Source of the DNA: Chryseobacterium polytrichastri
GTDB taxonomy: Bacteria; Bacteroidota; Bacteroidia; Flavobacteriales; Weeksellaceae
Reading direction: 5' to 3'
DNA length: 52,024 bases
NCBI RefSeq assembly: GCF_900142445.1
Contig: NZ_FRAV01000036.1
Location: forward strand, 1-52,024
Notes under the pieces: model-generated
What the model was told of the DNA's origin: nothing
The model's input: only the letters and a program-made list of their open reading frames with translations
Database searches by the model: none
Shown: positions 6,726 through 15,789 of the stretch, in pieces
Layout: each line of letters begins with the position of its first letter
Position numbering within the stretch: position 1 is the first letter of the stretch
Position numbers and translations under genes: made by a program

Positions 6726-8990
6726 CTAATTCTTAATAAATTTCTGTTGGTACACTGCTTTATCAGTTACCACTTTTAGAATATACATTCCTTTTGTAAG
6801 TGTGCTTACATTGATTTGTCCATTATTGATTGGAGCATTAATCATCTTTCCAGAAAGATCAAAGATCACAGCACTTACAATTTTCTCTTGTGTTTTAATA
6901 TTTAAAACATCTGATGTAGGATTTGGATAAATACCTAATTCTATTTTTTTAACCTCAGCTGTAGCCAAAGTAGAAGTAGTGCTATTTACTGTAAGCGTTT
7001 TATCAATTACTTTACCATTTGAATTAAAGCTTAAAACGATATCTGCAGTTCCTGTCCCTTGAGATGTAAGAACCAATTCGTCATTCAGATTAATCACGGC
7101 AGAAAGTATAGCAGTATTGCTGTTAGATTTAATAGACTTAACAATAGCTGATGATAAATTATCTTCATCAGAAATTACTGTTTTCAAATCAATTGTAGTT
7201 ACCGTATTCACAGACACCTGAGAAGGGAATGTATTGCTTACAACAGGAGCATTAGCATCCGGGAAAACCGCAACTGAAGGGAACCAATAATAATCATTTA
7301 GCGTTTTTGTATTGGTTAAAGTTCCTGTATTACTAAATGTATGAATCCAATTTTTCTGAAAGTGTGCTAACCCTCCACTTTCTGTTGTATTTAATATCAA
7401 TTCATCGGTAACAGGATTAATACGTAAAGCTGCTCCATAAGGAATTTGTCTGAATGTACCCCCTTGTCCTGGAATAGAAGCAAAGGTTTCATTAAATGTT
7501 TTAGCCGTTACATCAAATTTTACAATCTGGCTTCCCGCCGAAAAAGCATTGATAGAATTAATCCAATATAATGCGTTCTGCTGATTACTGTAGGTAAGTC
7601 TTCCTGCATACCATGCTCCCCAATCTCCAATGTATTTTGTAGTAGGAATAGGATATTCTGTTGTTGCAAAAGTTGTAGGATTAATATTAATAAGCTTCTG
7701 CTGCTGAATAGCCCAAACGCTTCCGTCTTTAGCCTGTACTATAGAATAAAAAGATCCCGGAATGGTATTGATTACCGTATGGGTATTAGGATTAATAACC
7801 AAAATCCCTCCAGTTTGTGTTACCACAAAAACATATTGAGAAGTACGGATCATATTTCCAATCTGCCCTTTTCCACTGGTTCCGGCAACTAAATTTCCTA
7901 CTTGCAAATTGTCTATATTGAACAGAACAATTCCTGTACTTCCTCCTATATATCCTGTATGTTCATTCACTCCAAGGAATGATCTTCCATCTCCTGCAGC
8001 TCCAATGGTATTAAAACCTGCTATTTTCTGCATGGTCTGAGCATTCGCAATAACTAATCTTCCTCCTGGTGTATATTGATGATCTCCACCGTCAGCAGCT
8101 TGCTTTGAAATGAAATAGAATTTATCTCCGTAAATTGTTCCAAATTGGGTAGTTGCTCCAAAAGCCTCATTGTTATTTACATTGCTGTATACACGATAAT
8201 TAATATTTCCGTTATTATCTATGAAATTTACAGAACCATTGGTATGGCTAAACCAATCTTCATTCACCATAAAATAGCCATTTGTAAAGCTCGTTAAGGG
8301 TACATAAGGTGTAACCGGCGTCATGGTAGAAGAAATTGGGGAATCATTAAATGATACATTAAAATTCCAAACATCCCAAGAACCATTTTCTAATGCTCTT
8401 GTACTTGCTCCTACTGATGAAAACCCGAAATCCTGATCGGCCGGATCTTTTGTCCAATATGACCAGAATCCATTGGTTGTCCATCCTGAAGACCAGTGAT
8501 CAGCTGCATCTATTGCAGTGTATTGATCAAAATCATAAGATGTAGAGTTTATAATTCCGTTTACTGGATAAAGAGGGTAAGTAAGGTTTCCTGAGTTGTA
8601 AAGTCCATTTGAATTTACCCCATTTAGATCGAAACCAAGACCTCCAACTGCTGTTCCGAACTGTGTTCCCTGATATAGCAAAGAGAAAAATCTATGATCT
8701 GCTTTTGCAATAGCTTTCAACATATCTTCACCTGTTGCATTTCCGTTCCATCTGAATCCCCAAACTAATGCATCAGGATTTTTTCCGTCATTCCATTGCA
8801 CTACAAAAGCAGCTTCGTTTGTTCCTGTTCCTACCCAATATTGTACATCAGCAAACGTTAACGCTGTGTTCGTTTGATTTTGGGTATTAAGGTTTTGAAT
8901 ATCATTTCGGGGTACTCCCTGTACTTTTACCTGCGCATTCGTAATAAATGCAAACAGCAAAAGCATTGTAAAAAGATAAAACTTTTTCAT
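6726..8990 (-). CDS. T9SS-exported DUF5074-like beta-propeller protein of the B12 locus
   Basis: This 754-residue protein starts with a signal peptide ending ITNAQ. An N-terminal domain of about 250 residues follows, containing WNDGKNPDALVWGFRWNG. The middle (about 290-560) has propeller-like repeats such as GGRLVIANAQTMQKIAGF and YVFVVTQTGGILVINPNT, resembling DUF5074 proteins. The C-terminus (about 680-754) is a type A T9SS sorting domain (GIYPNPTSDVLNIKT, then KGMYILKVVTDKAVYQQKFI), so the protein should be exported and anchored or released at the surface. It is the fourth gene behind the cobalamin riboswitch, 31 bp after the previous one. A role in capturing B12 or related corrinoids is inferred from this context. 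Confidence 0.8.
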   Translation of the reverse strand: MKKFYLFTMLLLFAFITNAQVKVQGVPRNDIQNLNTQNQTNTALTFADVQYWVGTGTNEAAFVVQWNDGKNPDALVWGFRWNGNATGEDMLKAIAKADHRFFSLLYQGTQFGTAVGGLGFDLNGVNSNGLYNSGNLTYPLYPVNGIINSTSYDFDQYTAIDAADHWSSGWTTNGFWSYWTKDPADQDFGFSSVGASTRALENGSWDVWNFNVSFNDSPISSTMTPVTPYVPLTSFTNGYFMVNEDWFSHTNGSVNFIDNNGNINYRVYSNVNNNEAFGATTQFGTIYGDKFYFISKQAADGGDHQYTPGGRLVIANAQTMQKIAGFNTIGAAGDGRSFLGVNEHTGYIGGSTGIVLFNIDNLQVGNLVAGTSGKGQIGNMIRTSQYVFVVTQTGGILVINPNTHTVINTIPGSFYSIVQAKDGSVWAIQQQKLININPTTFATTEYPIPTTKYIGDWGAWYAGRLTYSNQQNALYWINSINAFSAGSQIVKFDVTAKTFNETFASIPGQGGTFRQIPYGAALRINPVTDELILNTTESGGLAHFQKNWIHTFSNTGTLTNTKTLNDYYWFPSVAVFPDANAPVVSNTFPSQVSVNTVTTIDLKTVISDEDNLSSAIVKSIKSNSNTAILSAVINLNDELVLTSQGTGTADIVLSFNSNGKVIDKTLTVNSTTSTLATAEVKKIELGIYPNPTSDVLNIKTQEKIVSAVIFDLSGKMINAPINNGQINVSTLTKGMYILKVVTDKAVYQQKFIKN

Positions 8991-9021
8991 TTTTATTTAA
9001 TTTTAAAAGTATTGTTGAATT

Positions 9022-10233
9022 TTATTTAAGATGTAAATCGTAAGCTCCCGCTACTTCTGTGGAAACCTCCCCTAGCCATCCTGCTTCCTGATTAACTCCT
9101 GTATAAACTTTTATAAAATCTATTCCAGGTAGTTTTACATAATTACCGTTTTTATCAACCGCCCAAGAGATATCGATATTGGAAGCTTCATCATTATTGG
9201 GTGCATTATCTGCATAGCCAAAAGCATACGACTTTCCTACCCAATAGGTTCCGTTTCCACTTTGGTCATAAAAATTATTCTTTATTTTCGTTCCTGTAAA
9301 ACTGTAAGAAGGATCTGTAATCCATAAGGGATAATAACTGTTATTCGCATTAAAACTGTTTTTTGTTTTATATCCCGAATTTCCAAGATTATCCTGCCAT
9401 TTAATATATTCTACATCATATTCCCAAGGTTCATTTCCGGAAACAGGTGGTTTATTTTCATTAGGCTTGAAATAAGTAATGTTATAATTTTTAACGGTCG
9501 TATTTTTAAAATATTCACTTCCTGCAATCTCATACCATTCATTATCATCAGGTTTTCCGTTTTTATTTTTATCATAAGCCACCAAAATAATTCCCGGTTC
9601 ACATGATCCCGAGCGATTTTCAATAGCCTCACTTGCCCAAAATGCATTTCCAAGGATTTTGAAATCATTACCCTTCAAGTTTGGAATCGTATGATCAAAA
9701 CCAACCACAACATAACCACCATACCCTCCTAATGAAACAGGAAAGCTATTGGACCCCACTAAATAGGACTTTACTTTCTGAAGCATTTGCCCAACTGTAT
9801 TTCCAGGATCATATTCGGGAATTTCATTCATAAATTGCCCCACAGCAGGACGGTAGTCTAAAACATCTGAGATGTATTTACTGTAAGTTCCCGTTTCATG
9901 TTTAACAATTATTGAAGAATTATAGGTTTGTACAGTTCCGTTATTCTCAATTTTTAATTGTAATGGATACGTTTTTATAACCGGACTGATAAAATCTAGT
10001 TCCGAATTTTCAGAAATAATAGAATCATTAATACTCCATGTTACTTTTCCATTAATCTTTGGAGCAATGTTTAAAACTTTGAAACGATCAACAGTATATG
10101 CTTCTTTCAAACCTTCAAAAGAAGAGTTATCATTATTTACCTCTTCATCATGTTCACTTTTACAACCTATAACTCCTATAAGAAGAAAAGCAAACCATAC
10201 AGTTCTTACAATTTTAAAAGTATTTCTTTCCAT
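9022..10233 (-). CDS. surface lipoprotein of the B12 uptake operon (PKD-like)
   Basis: This 403-residue protein has an SPII signal with lipobox IGCK near residue 24. A short Ig/PKD-like region follows (about 50-115), then a larger domain with SFPVSLGGYGGYVVVGFDHT, a Ca-site-like DKNKNGKPDDNEWYEIAGSE and a Trp/Tyr-rich stretch. Proteins of this type, often annotated just 'cell surface protein', recur beside BtuB-like receptors in Bacteroidota. Starting 14 bp after the propeller gene, it is clearly in the riboswitch-controlled operon. It probably sits on the outer membrane and helps bind or present cobalamin. Function is inferred from context. Confidence 0.7.
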   Translation of the reverse strand: MERNTFKIVRTVWFAFLLIGVIGCKSEHDEEVNNDNSSFEGLKEAYTVDRFKVLNIAPKINGKVTWSINDSIISENSELDFISPVIKTYPLQLKIENNGTVQTYNSSIIVKHETGTYSKYISDVLDYRPAVGQFMNEIPEYDPGNTVGQMLQKVKSYLVGSNSFPVSLGGYGGYVVVGFDHTIPNLKGNDFKILGNAFWASEAIENRSGSCEPGIILVAYDKNKNGKPDDNEWYEIAGSEYFKNTTVKNYNITYFKPNENKPPVSGNEPWEYDVEYIKWQDNLGNSGYKTKNSFNANNSYYPLWITDPSYSFTGTKIKNNFYDQSGNGTYWVGKSYAFGYADNAPNNDEASNIDISWAVDKNGNYVKLPGIDFIKVYTGVNQEAGWLGEVSTEVAGAYDLHLK

Positions 10234-10247
10234 ATTTTGAGTTCAAT

Positions 10248-11381
10248 TTATTTATATAAAAAAGCAAAATGAGCAGGGATATTCCCGCCTTCGGTTTTCC
10301 ATTTGAATTGACCATTCTTGTCAAAACAGTATACAAATCCTGTAGCCACATAATTTCTGGCATCGGTAATATAAATATCTTCTGTAATTGGATTTACGGC
10401 AATTCCATAAGGTGCTTTGATGGCATCTACATATTCCTGAGGAATAATTTTATTGGAAATAACCTGTTCGGTCTTCACATCAATAATTCCAAAAGTTTTG
10501 GTATAAGTATGCGTATTGTAATTAAATTCATTTCCGTAATAGTACAATTTGTCATTCACGATAGTCATTCCACTTACCGCGACATGAAAATCTTTTTTCA
10601 CAATTCCCGTAGCAGCATCTAGCAAAAATAAACTGGAAGGAATGGTATAATAATCTCCTCTAGAACTCACATACAGATCTCCGTAATTATCTTTTTGCAG
10701 ACGGTGAAGGTTAATGGCAACGTCTATTTTTTTTGTCTCTGTAAAAGTGGTAAGATCAATCACCGAAACTGTTTTATCATAATTGGGAAATTTATATCCT
10801 CCGGAGTTAGCTACAAAAAGTTTATTTCCAACGATTGCCATTTCTTCAGGCTGATAGCCAACAACTACTTCTCTCTGGATAGAAAGCGAAGTAGTATCAA
10901 TTTCTACCACTTTCCCTGGAGGCGAGTTGGGGTCTAAAGAAACAGGACCCGCATAGCTACTTGCGTAAATTTTATTTCCTTTAAAGCTCAGATAACGGCA
11001 ATTCTGCAACTGAATCGTTTTTATACGTTTCGCCGTCTTAGCATCCATCACTTCAATCTTATTAGAAACATTAATAACAGCGTATAGCTTACTTCCATAG
11101 ACCATAATATCATTTCCTACATCTCCTAATTCTTTTACTACATTAGGATTCGTTTCTGCATAGATATTTCTGCGATAAGTTCCCGTTGTATAATCAAAGA
11201 AATCTAGGGTAGATTTGTTACTTCCCATATTTCCTTCATTCAACATATAAAAGCCTTTGATTGCTGTATTTTCAGGCTGAGCAAGCGTTTCGCGTTCCTC
11301 AGGAACAACTACATCATCAGTTCTGCAAGAGAACAGAAAAAGCAATGTAAAAGCTAATAGATAAAAGTTTATTTTTCTCAT
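10248..11381 (-). CDS. BtuG-like beta-propeller surface lipoprotein (DUF5074/YncE-like)
   Basis: This 377-residue lipoprotein has lipobox LFSC near residue 19. Its body consists of propeller blades with repeats such as YGSKLYAVINVSNKIEVMDA, GNKLFVANSG and YDKTVSVIDLTTFTETKKID. This is the YncE/DUF5074 architecture of BtuG, the high-affinity cobalamin-binding lipoprotein that caps BtuB in Bacteroides. Its ATG overlaps the stop of the upstream BtuB-like gene (ATGA, 11378-11381), so the two are translationally coupled. Position, fold and riboswitch together make a BtuG role likely, though B12-contacting residues cannot be checked here. Confidence 0.8.
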   Translation of the reverse strand: MRKINFYLLAFTLLFLFSCRTDDVVVPEERETLAQPENTAIKGFYMLNEGNMGSNKSTLDFFDYTTGTYRRNIYAETNPNVVKELGDVGNDIMVYGSKLYAVINVSNKIEVMDAKTAKRIKTIQLQNCRYLSFKGNKIYASSYAGPVSLDPNSPPGKVVEIDTTSLSIQREVVVGYQPEEMAIVGNKLFVANSGGYKFPNYDKTVSVIDLTTFTETKKIDVAINLHRLQKDNYGDLYVSSRGDYYTIPSSLFLLDAATGIVKKDFHVAVSGMTIVNDKLYYYGNEFNYNTHTYTKTFGIIDVKTEQVISNKIIPQEYVDAIKAPYGIAVNPITEDIYITDARNYVATGFVYCFDKNGQFKWKTEGGNIPAHFAFLYK

Positions 11382-13408
11382 AATGTAAAACTTACAATAA
11401 GTTTAAAGTTTCTTCCGGGCATCGGATAATTCCTTACCACTTCATAGTTTTGATTAAAAATATTATTGACTTCAAAACTGGTTTTAAATTGATGCGAATT
11501 CCATTCAAACCTTCTCTGAATGGAGAGGTCATGCGTATACCAAGGTTGGATATAATTGTATTGAATATTATTTAGCTGGCCATCGTAGCGTTCTCCTACA
11601 TACATACAGCTATAATTAAAACTCCAATTATGATAATCTGCCATCATCGTAAAAGTTCCGGCATTCCAAGGGATATAAGGAATTTGATCTCCATAATAAG
11701 ATTCACTAGGATCAGTAAAATCCCGAGCACTTTGATAGGTATAACTTAACAAAGGTTTCAATTTTACCTCTCCAAAATTTATTTCTGCCTGAAGGTTTAT
11801 ATCAGCACCTATAATTTTTACATTGCCTAGATTAGTCATTGTCCATCGGAAAAGATTAGCAGTGGGCATTGCTACAATTTTATTTTCCACAACATTATAA
11901 TAACCATCTACTTTTAAATAAAGTTTGCTGAAATTTTGATTGGTATAAAGTTTTTGGTAGGTAAAACCAAGATCATATTGATTGGTGAATTCTGGTTTTA
12001 AGAAAGTATTTCCAATCATTGAATAATACAAATCATTGAAAGTAGGCATTCTGAAAATTCTTTTATAAAAAGCCCTAATCGTAAAATCATTAGATTGAAA
12101 TGGCTGGTAGCTTGCAAAGACAGAAGGTGTCCACTCAGTTTTATCCGGAGATTTTGAATTGTTCTCAACATTCTCATGAATAAATGTTCCTAACACACTC
12201 CCAAGAATCTTAAAACGGTTCCATTGATATGTTGTTGCAAAAGCAACTAATGAAGTATAGCGAGTAGGATAAGAAAAATCAACCAAATTAGCGTCTAGAT
12301 TATTATACTGAAAATCCATGCTTGCACTGACATCCCAATTCGGAGTAATTGAATATAAATTGGATGAAGAAAGATATAATTCTCGTTGGATATAGGTATT
12401 ATCAATTCTCAACGCAGTACTTTCAACATTCAAAGTATCCATATATCTTGTATAATCATACGCGAATTTTGCCTTAAACTGAGTTTCGAATTTTGGAAAT
12501 AACTTCTTTTTAAACTGCCCCTGAATAAAATAATTTTCATCTTTTAATCTTGAACCTCGCGGTATAAAACCGTTATTAACAATTGCTGCAGGAATTCCTC
12601 GATTAGACAAATATCCATACCCTCTTACGTTCCAATTACCATCATTCAAAGTTCCATTAACACTGGTCTCAAAACGTTTTGCCGTAACATCAGAATCATA
12701 TCTTTTAGCAATGGTATCATAAGCTGTTGAACCATCAGGCATTTTTTTACCTGCTCTGAATTTATAAATTCCATCAGTTTGTAAATATTCAGAACTAAGG
12801 CTTGCTGAAATTTTATCTGAAATCTTTTGCTCTAAACGAAATGAAGGATTGAAAAGTTGAATTGAAGAACTTTTAGTCCTTAGAATGACATTTGTTTTTC
12901 TTCCATTTTTGAAAGCAGGAGTTTTAGCCTGCATATAAATAGATCCGGATGACCCGAAATCCTTAGCCGGCTGAAAAATTTCACTTTTTTGTCCGTTATA
13001 CAATGAAATTTCCTCAATATCGTCTAATGAAAATTTACCTAAATCAACTACGCCATTTTGTGCATTCCCCAGCTGAATTCCATCATAAAATACACCAACG
13101 TGCTGGCTACCCATGCTTCGGATATTGACCGTTTTTAATCCTCCAATCCCTCCATAATCCTTAATCTGAACGCCTGAAAAATAACGTAACGCATCTGCAA
13201 CTGATTGGCTATTGAGCCTTTCTAATTGTTCCCCAGAAAGGGTTTGAGCCGAAACAATTTCTTTAAAATTCTTTTTGTAAATAGTGACAGGAACAATGTG
13301 TTGCTCTTTAAGAGTATCTCTTTTTGTTTGAGAGCATAAGAGTTGAGCCGTTAGCCCAACGAATATGACAATAACTTTATGAAGTCCAGAAGTAAATTTT
13401 GATACCAT
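11378..13408 (-). CDS. btuB: BtuB-like TonB-dependent receptor for cobalamin
   Basis: This is an outer-membrane TonB-dependent receptor of about 676 residues. The plug domain contains TLSGEQLERLNSQSVADALR and YFSGVQIKDYGGIGGLKTVN, then IRSMGSQHVGVFYDGIQLGN. The barrel ends in a typical aromatic C-terminus (FKLIVSFTL). The open frame extends upstream to 13486, but the ATG at 13408 begins the signal peptide and has AAAGAG seven bases before it, so I use that start. A cobalamin riboswitch lies upstream and a BtuG-like gene overlaps downstream, which identify the ligand as B12 or a corrinoid. An inverted repeat enclosing the start codon (13405-13437) may control initiation. Confidence 0.88.
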   Translation of the reverse strand: MVSKFTSGLHKVIVIFVGLTAQLLCSQTKRDTLKEQHIVPVTIYKKNFKEIVSAQTLSGEQLERLNSQSVADALRYFSGVQIKDYGGIGGLKTVNIRSMGSQHVGVFYDGIQLGNAQNGVVDLGKFSLDDIEEISLYNGQKSEIFQPAKDFGSSGSIYMQAKTPAFKNGRKTNVILRTKSSSIQLFNPSFRLEQKISDKISASLSSEYLQTDGIYKFRAGKKMPDGSTAYDTIAKRYDSDVTAKRFETSVNGTLNDGNWNVRGYGYLSNRGIPAAIVNNGFIPRGSRLKDENYFIQGQFKKKLFPKFETQFKAKFAYDYTRYMDTLNVESTALRIDNTYIQRELYLSSSNLYSITPNWDVSASMDFQYNNLDANLVDFSYPTRYTSLVAFATTYQWNRFKILGSVLGTFIHENVENNSKSPDKTEWTPSVFASYQPFQSNDFTIRAFYKRIFRMPTFNDLYYSMIGNTFLKPEFTNQYDLGFTYQKLYTNQNFSKLYLKVDGYYNVVENKIVAMPTANLFRWTMTNLGNVKIIGADINLQAEINFGEVKLKPLLSYTYQSARDFTDPSESYYGDQIPYIPWNAGTFTMMADYHNWSFNYSCMYVGERYDGQLNNIQYNYIQPWYTHDLSIQRRFEWNSHQFKTSFEVNNIFNQNYEVVRNYPMPGRNFKLIVSFTL

Positions 13409-13437
13409 TAGCTCTTTGAAAATAATAACGCTAATGG
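13405..13437 (-). promoter_or_regulatory. hairpin sequestering the btuB start codon
   Basis: On the minus strand, CCATTAGC and GCTAATGG form perfect 8-bp arms around a 17-base loop that ends next to the ribosome-binding sequence AAAGAG. The second arm contains the btuB ATG. Folding would hide the start codon, so this may be the output of the upstream cobalamin riboswitch. The link to the aptamer is inferred. Confidence 0.5.
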
Positions 13438-13524
13438 ATATAAGAAAGCAGCAACGAAAAGCACAGCTGTAGCTGCACAGAATCATTGATGTCCTAAGCT
13501 TTATTCCACGAAAGCGTCAAACGT

Positions 13525-13694
13525 TAAATCTTCTGGCAGGTCTTCTGACTTACTCCATTTTTGAAATCCTTCCCATTAAAAAAACAGTGGATCTAATTTT
13601 CAAAAACTTTTTTGTGGAGCTTACAGCAGCGGGTCTGTTCCGGATTTACACCGAATTCCCTTTTAAGCGCTTTTTAGGGCTCACCAGATTTCGG
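13525..13694 (-). ncRNA. cobalamin riboswitch
   Basis: The minus strand carries the conserved cobalamin aptamer elements in order. These are a 5' stem with CTGGTGAGCCC, then AAAGGGAATTCGGTGTAAA, then the B12 box ACAGACCCGCTGCTGTAAGC, then the 3' element AGTCAGAAGACCTGCC. The aptamer begins just after the promoter box at 13695-13702, so it is in the leader of the BtuB-like operon. Binding of adenosylcobalamin normally turns such operons off. About 115 bases separate the aptamer from the start codon; they contain one GC-rich hairpin (about 13460-13480) and the start-codon hairpin. Confidence 0.95.
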
Positions 13695-13723
13695 CAAAGA
13701 TAGAAAATTATCGGCAGATACAA
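13695..13723 (-). promoter_or_regulatory. promoter of the B12 uptake operon
   Basis: The minus strand has -7 box TATCTTTG (13695-13702) and a TTG at 13721-13723, 18 bp apart, matching the Bacteroidota consensus. Transcription would begin at the 5' edge of the cobalamin aptamer. Confidence 0.65.
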
Positions 13724-13757
13724 TACACCGTTTAATAAAATGATAATCAGTTAAATA

Positions 13758-13790
13758 ACAAAAATATCCCGTTAAAAAAATAACGGGATA
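13758..13790 (-). terminator. terminator after the mbnP-mbnH-barrel operon
   Basis: TATCCCGTTA and TAACGGGATA form perfect 10-bp arms with a 6-base loop, followed on the minus strand by TTTTTG. It lies 12 bp beyond the stop of the outer-membrane barrel gene. Confidence 0.75.
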
Positions 13791-13801
13791 CAATAATTAT
13801 G

Positions 13802-14743
13802 TTAAATTCCAAAATTGATAAAAACACTCAATCGGGATTTCGCTTCAATATCTCCTCCTGCTAAATTAGAATAAGCGGGAAGCATTACCTCACTTCCCAA
13901 ACTAAACTTTTTATAAGAGGCTTCAAAGCCTAATTTTCCATACAAAGCACTTCCTGCGGTATTGGGTAAATCTTCACGAAACTGCTTATTTCGATCATAT
14001 ACTTCTCCCTGCATTCCTACTTTTCCTGAAAAAATAACTTTTTCATTGGCAATAAGTTGATAGAATCCGGTGACAGAATAATTCCATTGGTTTCCGAAAT
14101 CATAATGTTTTTTGTTCTCTGTTTTAATAGTATAATCTGTGTTTAAAAGAACAGCAACTTTATTTTTCTGAAATTTATAATTCAAAACCATCTGGTAATC
14201 CCAACTTCCGGTTCCTAACTGAAAACTCGGGTTCACCCCCGTGATTCCTTTCTCATCAAACTTTCCTAAGGGAACTTTCACTCCAACCCCTCCATTTAAT
14301 TGATGAATATTATCTTTTGAATTGATCAACTGATAGATCCCCATCACGTTCAAATCACCAATTCCGTTGATCTTAATATCGCCCTGCATTGTTTTCTTTT
14401 CATGAAAATGAAATGGCAAACTTGCATACACACTTAGCTTTTTAGTTAAAGGAATCTTTCCCCAAAGCTGAATGGTATTGAAATATTGATCTTGCGTTAA
14501 ATCCTTTACAAATAGATTTTCTTTTGCTTTATAATGCTGCGCAAAATATTTAATTCCTATAAATTGTGGATTCAATAAAGACTCAAAACCAGAAGAACCA
14601 TTTCCTGCAGCACATCCGCACGCATCACAATCATCAAAAACCATTGCATGAAAATCAGTAGGAATATAAAGACTGTCACCGATTGTTTTCGCCTGAAATA
14701 AATTACATAAAATCAAACTTATTATTAATAGTATTCTTTTCAT
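13802..14743 (-). CDS. putative outer-membrane beta-barrel transporter linked to MbnP/MbnH
   Basis: This 313-residue protein has a signal peptide (about residues 1-18). A short Cys-rich stretch, DDCDACGCAAGNGSSG, follows at about 37-52. The rest alternates polar and hydrophobic residues, as in transmembrane beta-strands of the transporter/MetA-pathway-like outer-membrane family, and it ends in a typical aromatic-type strand (LSVFINFGI). It starts 2 bp after the di-heme peroxidase gene, so it is the third gene of the MbnP-MbnH unit. The three-Cys cluster near the mature N-terminus could bind a metal. Role in copper (or other metal) passage is inferred from the neighbours. Confidence 0.6.
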   Translation of the reverse strand: MKRILLIISLILCNLFQAKTIGDSLYIPTDFHAMVFDDCDACGCAAGNGSSGFESLLNPQFIGIKYFAQHYKAKENLFVKDLTQDQYFNTIQLWGKIPLTKKLSVYASLPFHFHEKKTMQGDIKINGIGDLNVMGIYQLINSKDNIHQLNGGVGVKVPLGKFDEKGITGVNPSFQLGTGSWDYQMVLNYKFQKNKVAVLLNTDYTIKTENKKHYDFGNQWNYSVTGFYQLIANEKVIFSGKVGMQGEVYDRNKQFREDLPNTAGSALYGKLGFEASYKKFSLGSEVMLPAYSNLAGGDIEAKSRLSVFINFGI

Positions 14744-14745
14744 GT

Positions 14746-15789
14746 TTACTCAGCAAATTTTGGGTTTGAAATGAAGTTTTTATCAGACAATGTTTTTAAA
14801 AAGGCAATAATAAACTGCTTCTCCTGATCATTCATCGCAATTCCGACATGACCGTTTTGTTTTAATTGAGGATCAAGATTGGGTTGATCTTCTACATTAT
14901 CTGAATAGAAATTAAGCACCGCATTTAACGTATAAAACCTTCCATCATGCATATATGGCGCTGTATATTCAATATTCCTTAAACTCGGAACACGGAATTT
15001 CATCCAATCATTTTGATCAAGCGTCACCCGATATCGTCCCGCATCTTTGAACTGCGTATTATAATACATTCCTGTATTTCTAAAACTTTCATCTGTAAAT
15101 AATGCTCCGCTATGGCAGGAAGCACATTTCTGCTGAAATAAATTCATTCCCTGCGTTTCTTCTGAAGTAAAATTTTCTTTTCCCTGTTTAAATCTATCAT
15201 ATTTCGAATCTGCGGAAATCATCGTCGCCATAAATTGTGACAACGCTTTCAACACTCTTTCTCCCGTAATACTTTCATCGCCATAAGCAGACTTAAATAA
15301 TTTCTTATACTTAGAATCCGCGCTTAATTTTGAAATAACCTCAGGCATCGAACTATCCATTTCATCTTCGTTGGTTATTGGAATTATTGGCTGTTCATTT
15401 AAATTATGAATCACTCCGTCCCACATATATCGTTTTAAAAAGGCCATATTCTGAATCGGTGGCGCGTTTCTGATTCCAATTCGATCATCAACACCATGAC
15501 TTACAGTATGCCCGTGATGGGTAAATGCATTTTCCTGAATATGACAGAAACCACATGAGATGGTATTATTTCGTGAAAGCTTGCCTTCATAGAATAATTT
15601 TCGTCCCAACTCTACTCCATTTTTGGTAATCGGATTTCCAGATTGATCGAAAGTCAATTCAGAAAAATAAGAAGGAAACTCTAAATTGTAAGCTTCGTCT
15701 TTTTCCAGCGGCTCTATCACCTCATCAGAACACGATGCAATACTTATAAAAGAGAAAAGAATCAATCCCGTTTTTACTATTTTAATCAT
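14746..15789 (-). CDS. mbnH: MbnH-like di-heme cytochrome c peroxidase family protein
   Basis: This 347-residue lipoprotein (lipobox IASC, Cys20) has two c-type heme motifs, CGFCH (79-83) and CASCH (222-226), with the spacing of the CcpA/MauG superfamily. The segment FRVPSLRNIEYTAPYMHDGRF near residue 270 is also typical. It overlaps the end of the MbnP-like gene by 8 bp. In MbnH, the di-heme centre oxidises a tryptophan of its partner MbnP to kynurenine, making a copper site. The adjacent MbnP gene supports that role over plain peroxidase activity. It works in the periplasm. Confidence 0.85.
   Translation of the reverse strand: MIKIVKTGLILFSFISIASCSDEVIEPLEKDEAYNLEFPSYFSELTFDQSGNPITKNGVELGRKLFYEGKLSRNNTISCGFCHIQENAFTHHGHTVSHGVDDRIGIRNAPPIQNMAFLKRYMWDGVIHNLNEQPIIPITNEDEMDSSMPEVISKLSADSKYKKLFKSAYGDESITGERVLKALSQFMATMISADSKYDRFKQGKENFTSEETQGMNLFQQKCASCHSGALFTDESFRNTGMYYNTQFKDAGRYRVTLDQNDWMKFRVPSLRNIEYTAPYMHDGRFYTLNAVLNFYSDNVEDQPNLDPQLKQNGHVGIAMNDQEKQFIIAFLKTLSDKNFISNPKFAE

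Noticed and set aside
13409..13486. N-terminal extension of the BtuB-like receptor.
   Set aside because: The ATG at 13408 has a ribosome-binding sequence and signal peptide; the upstream part belongs to the riboswitch leader.
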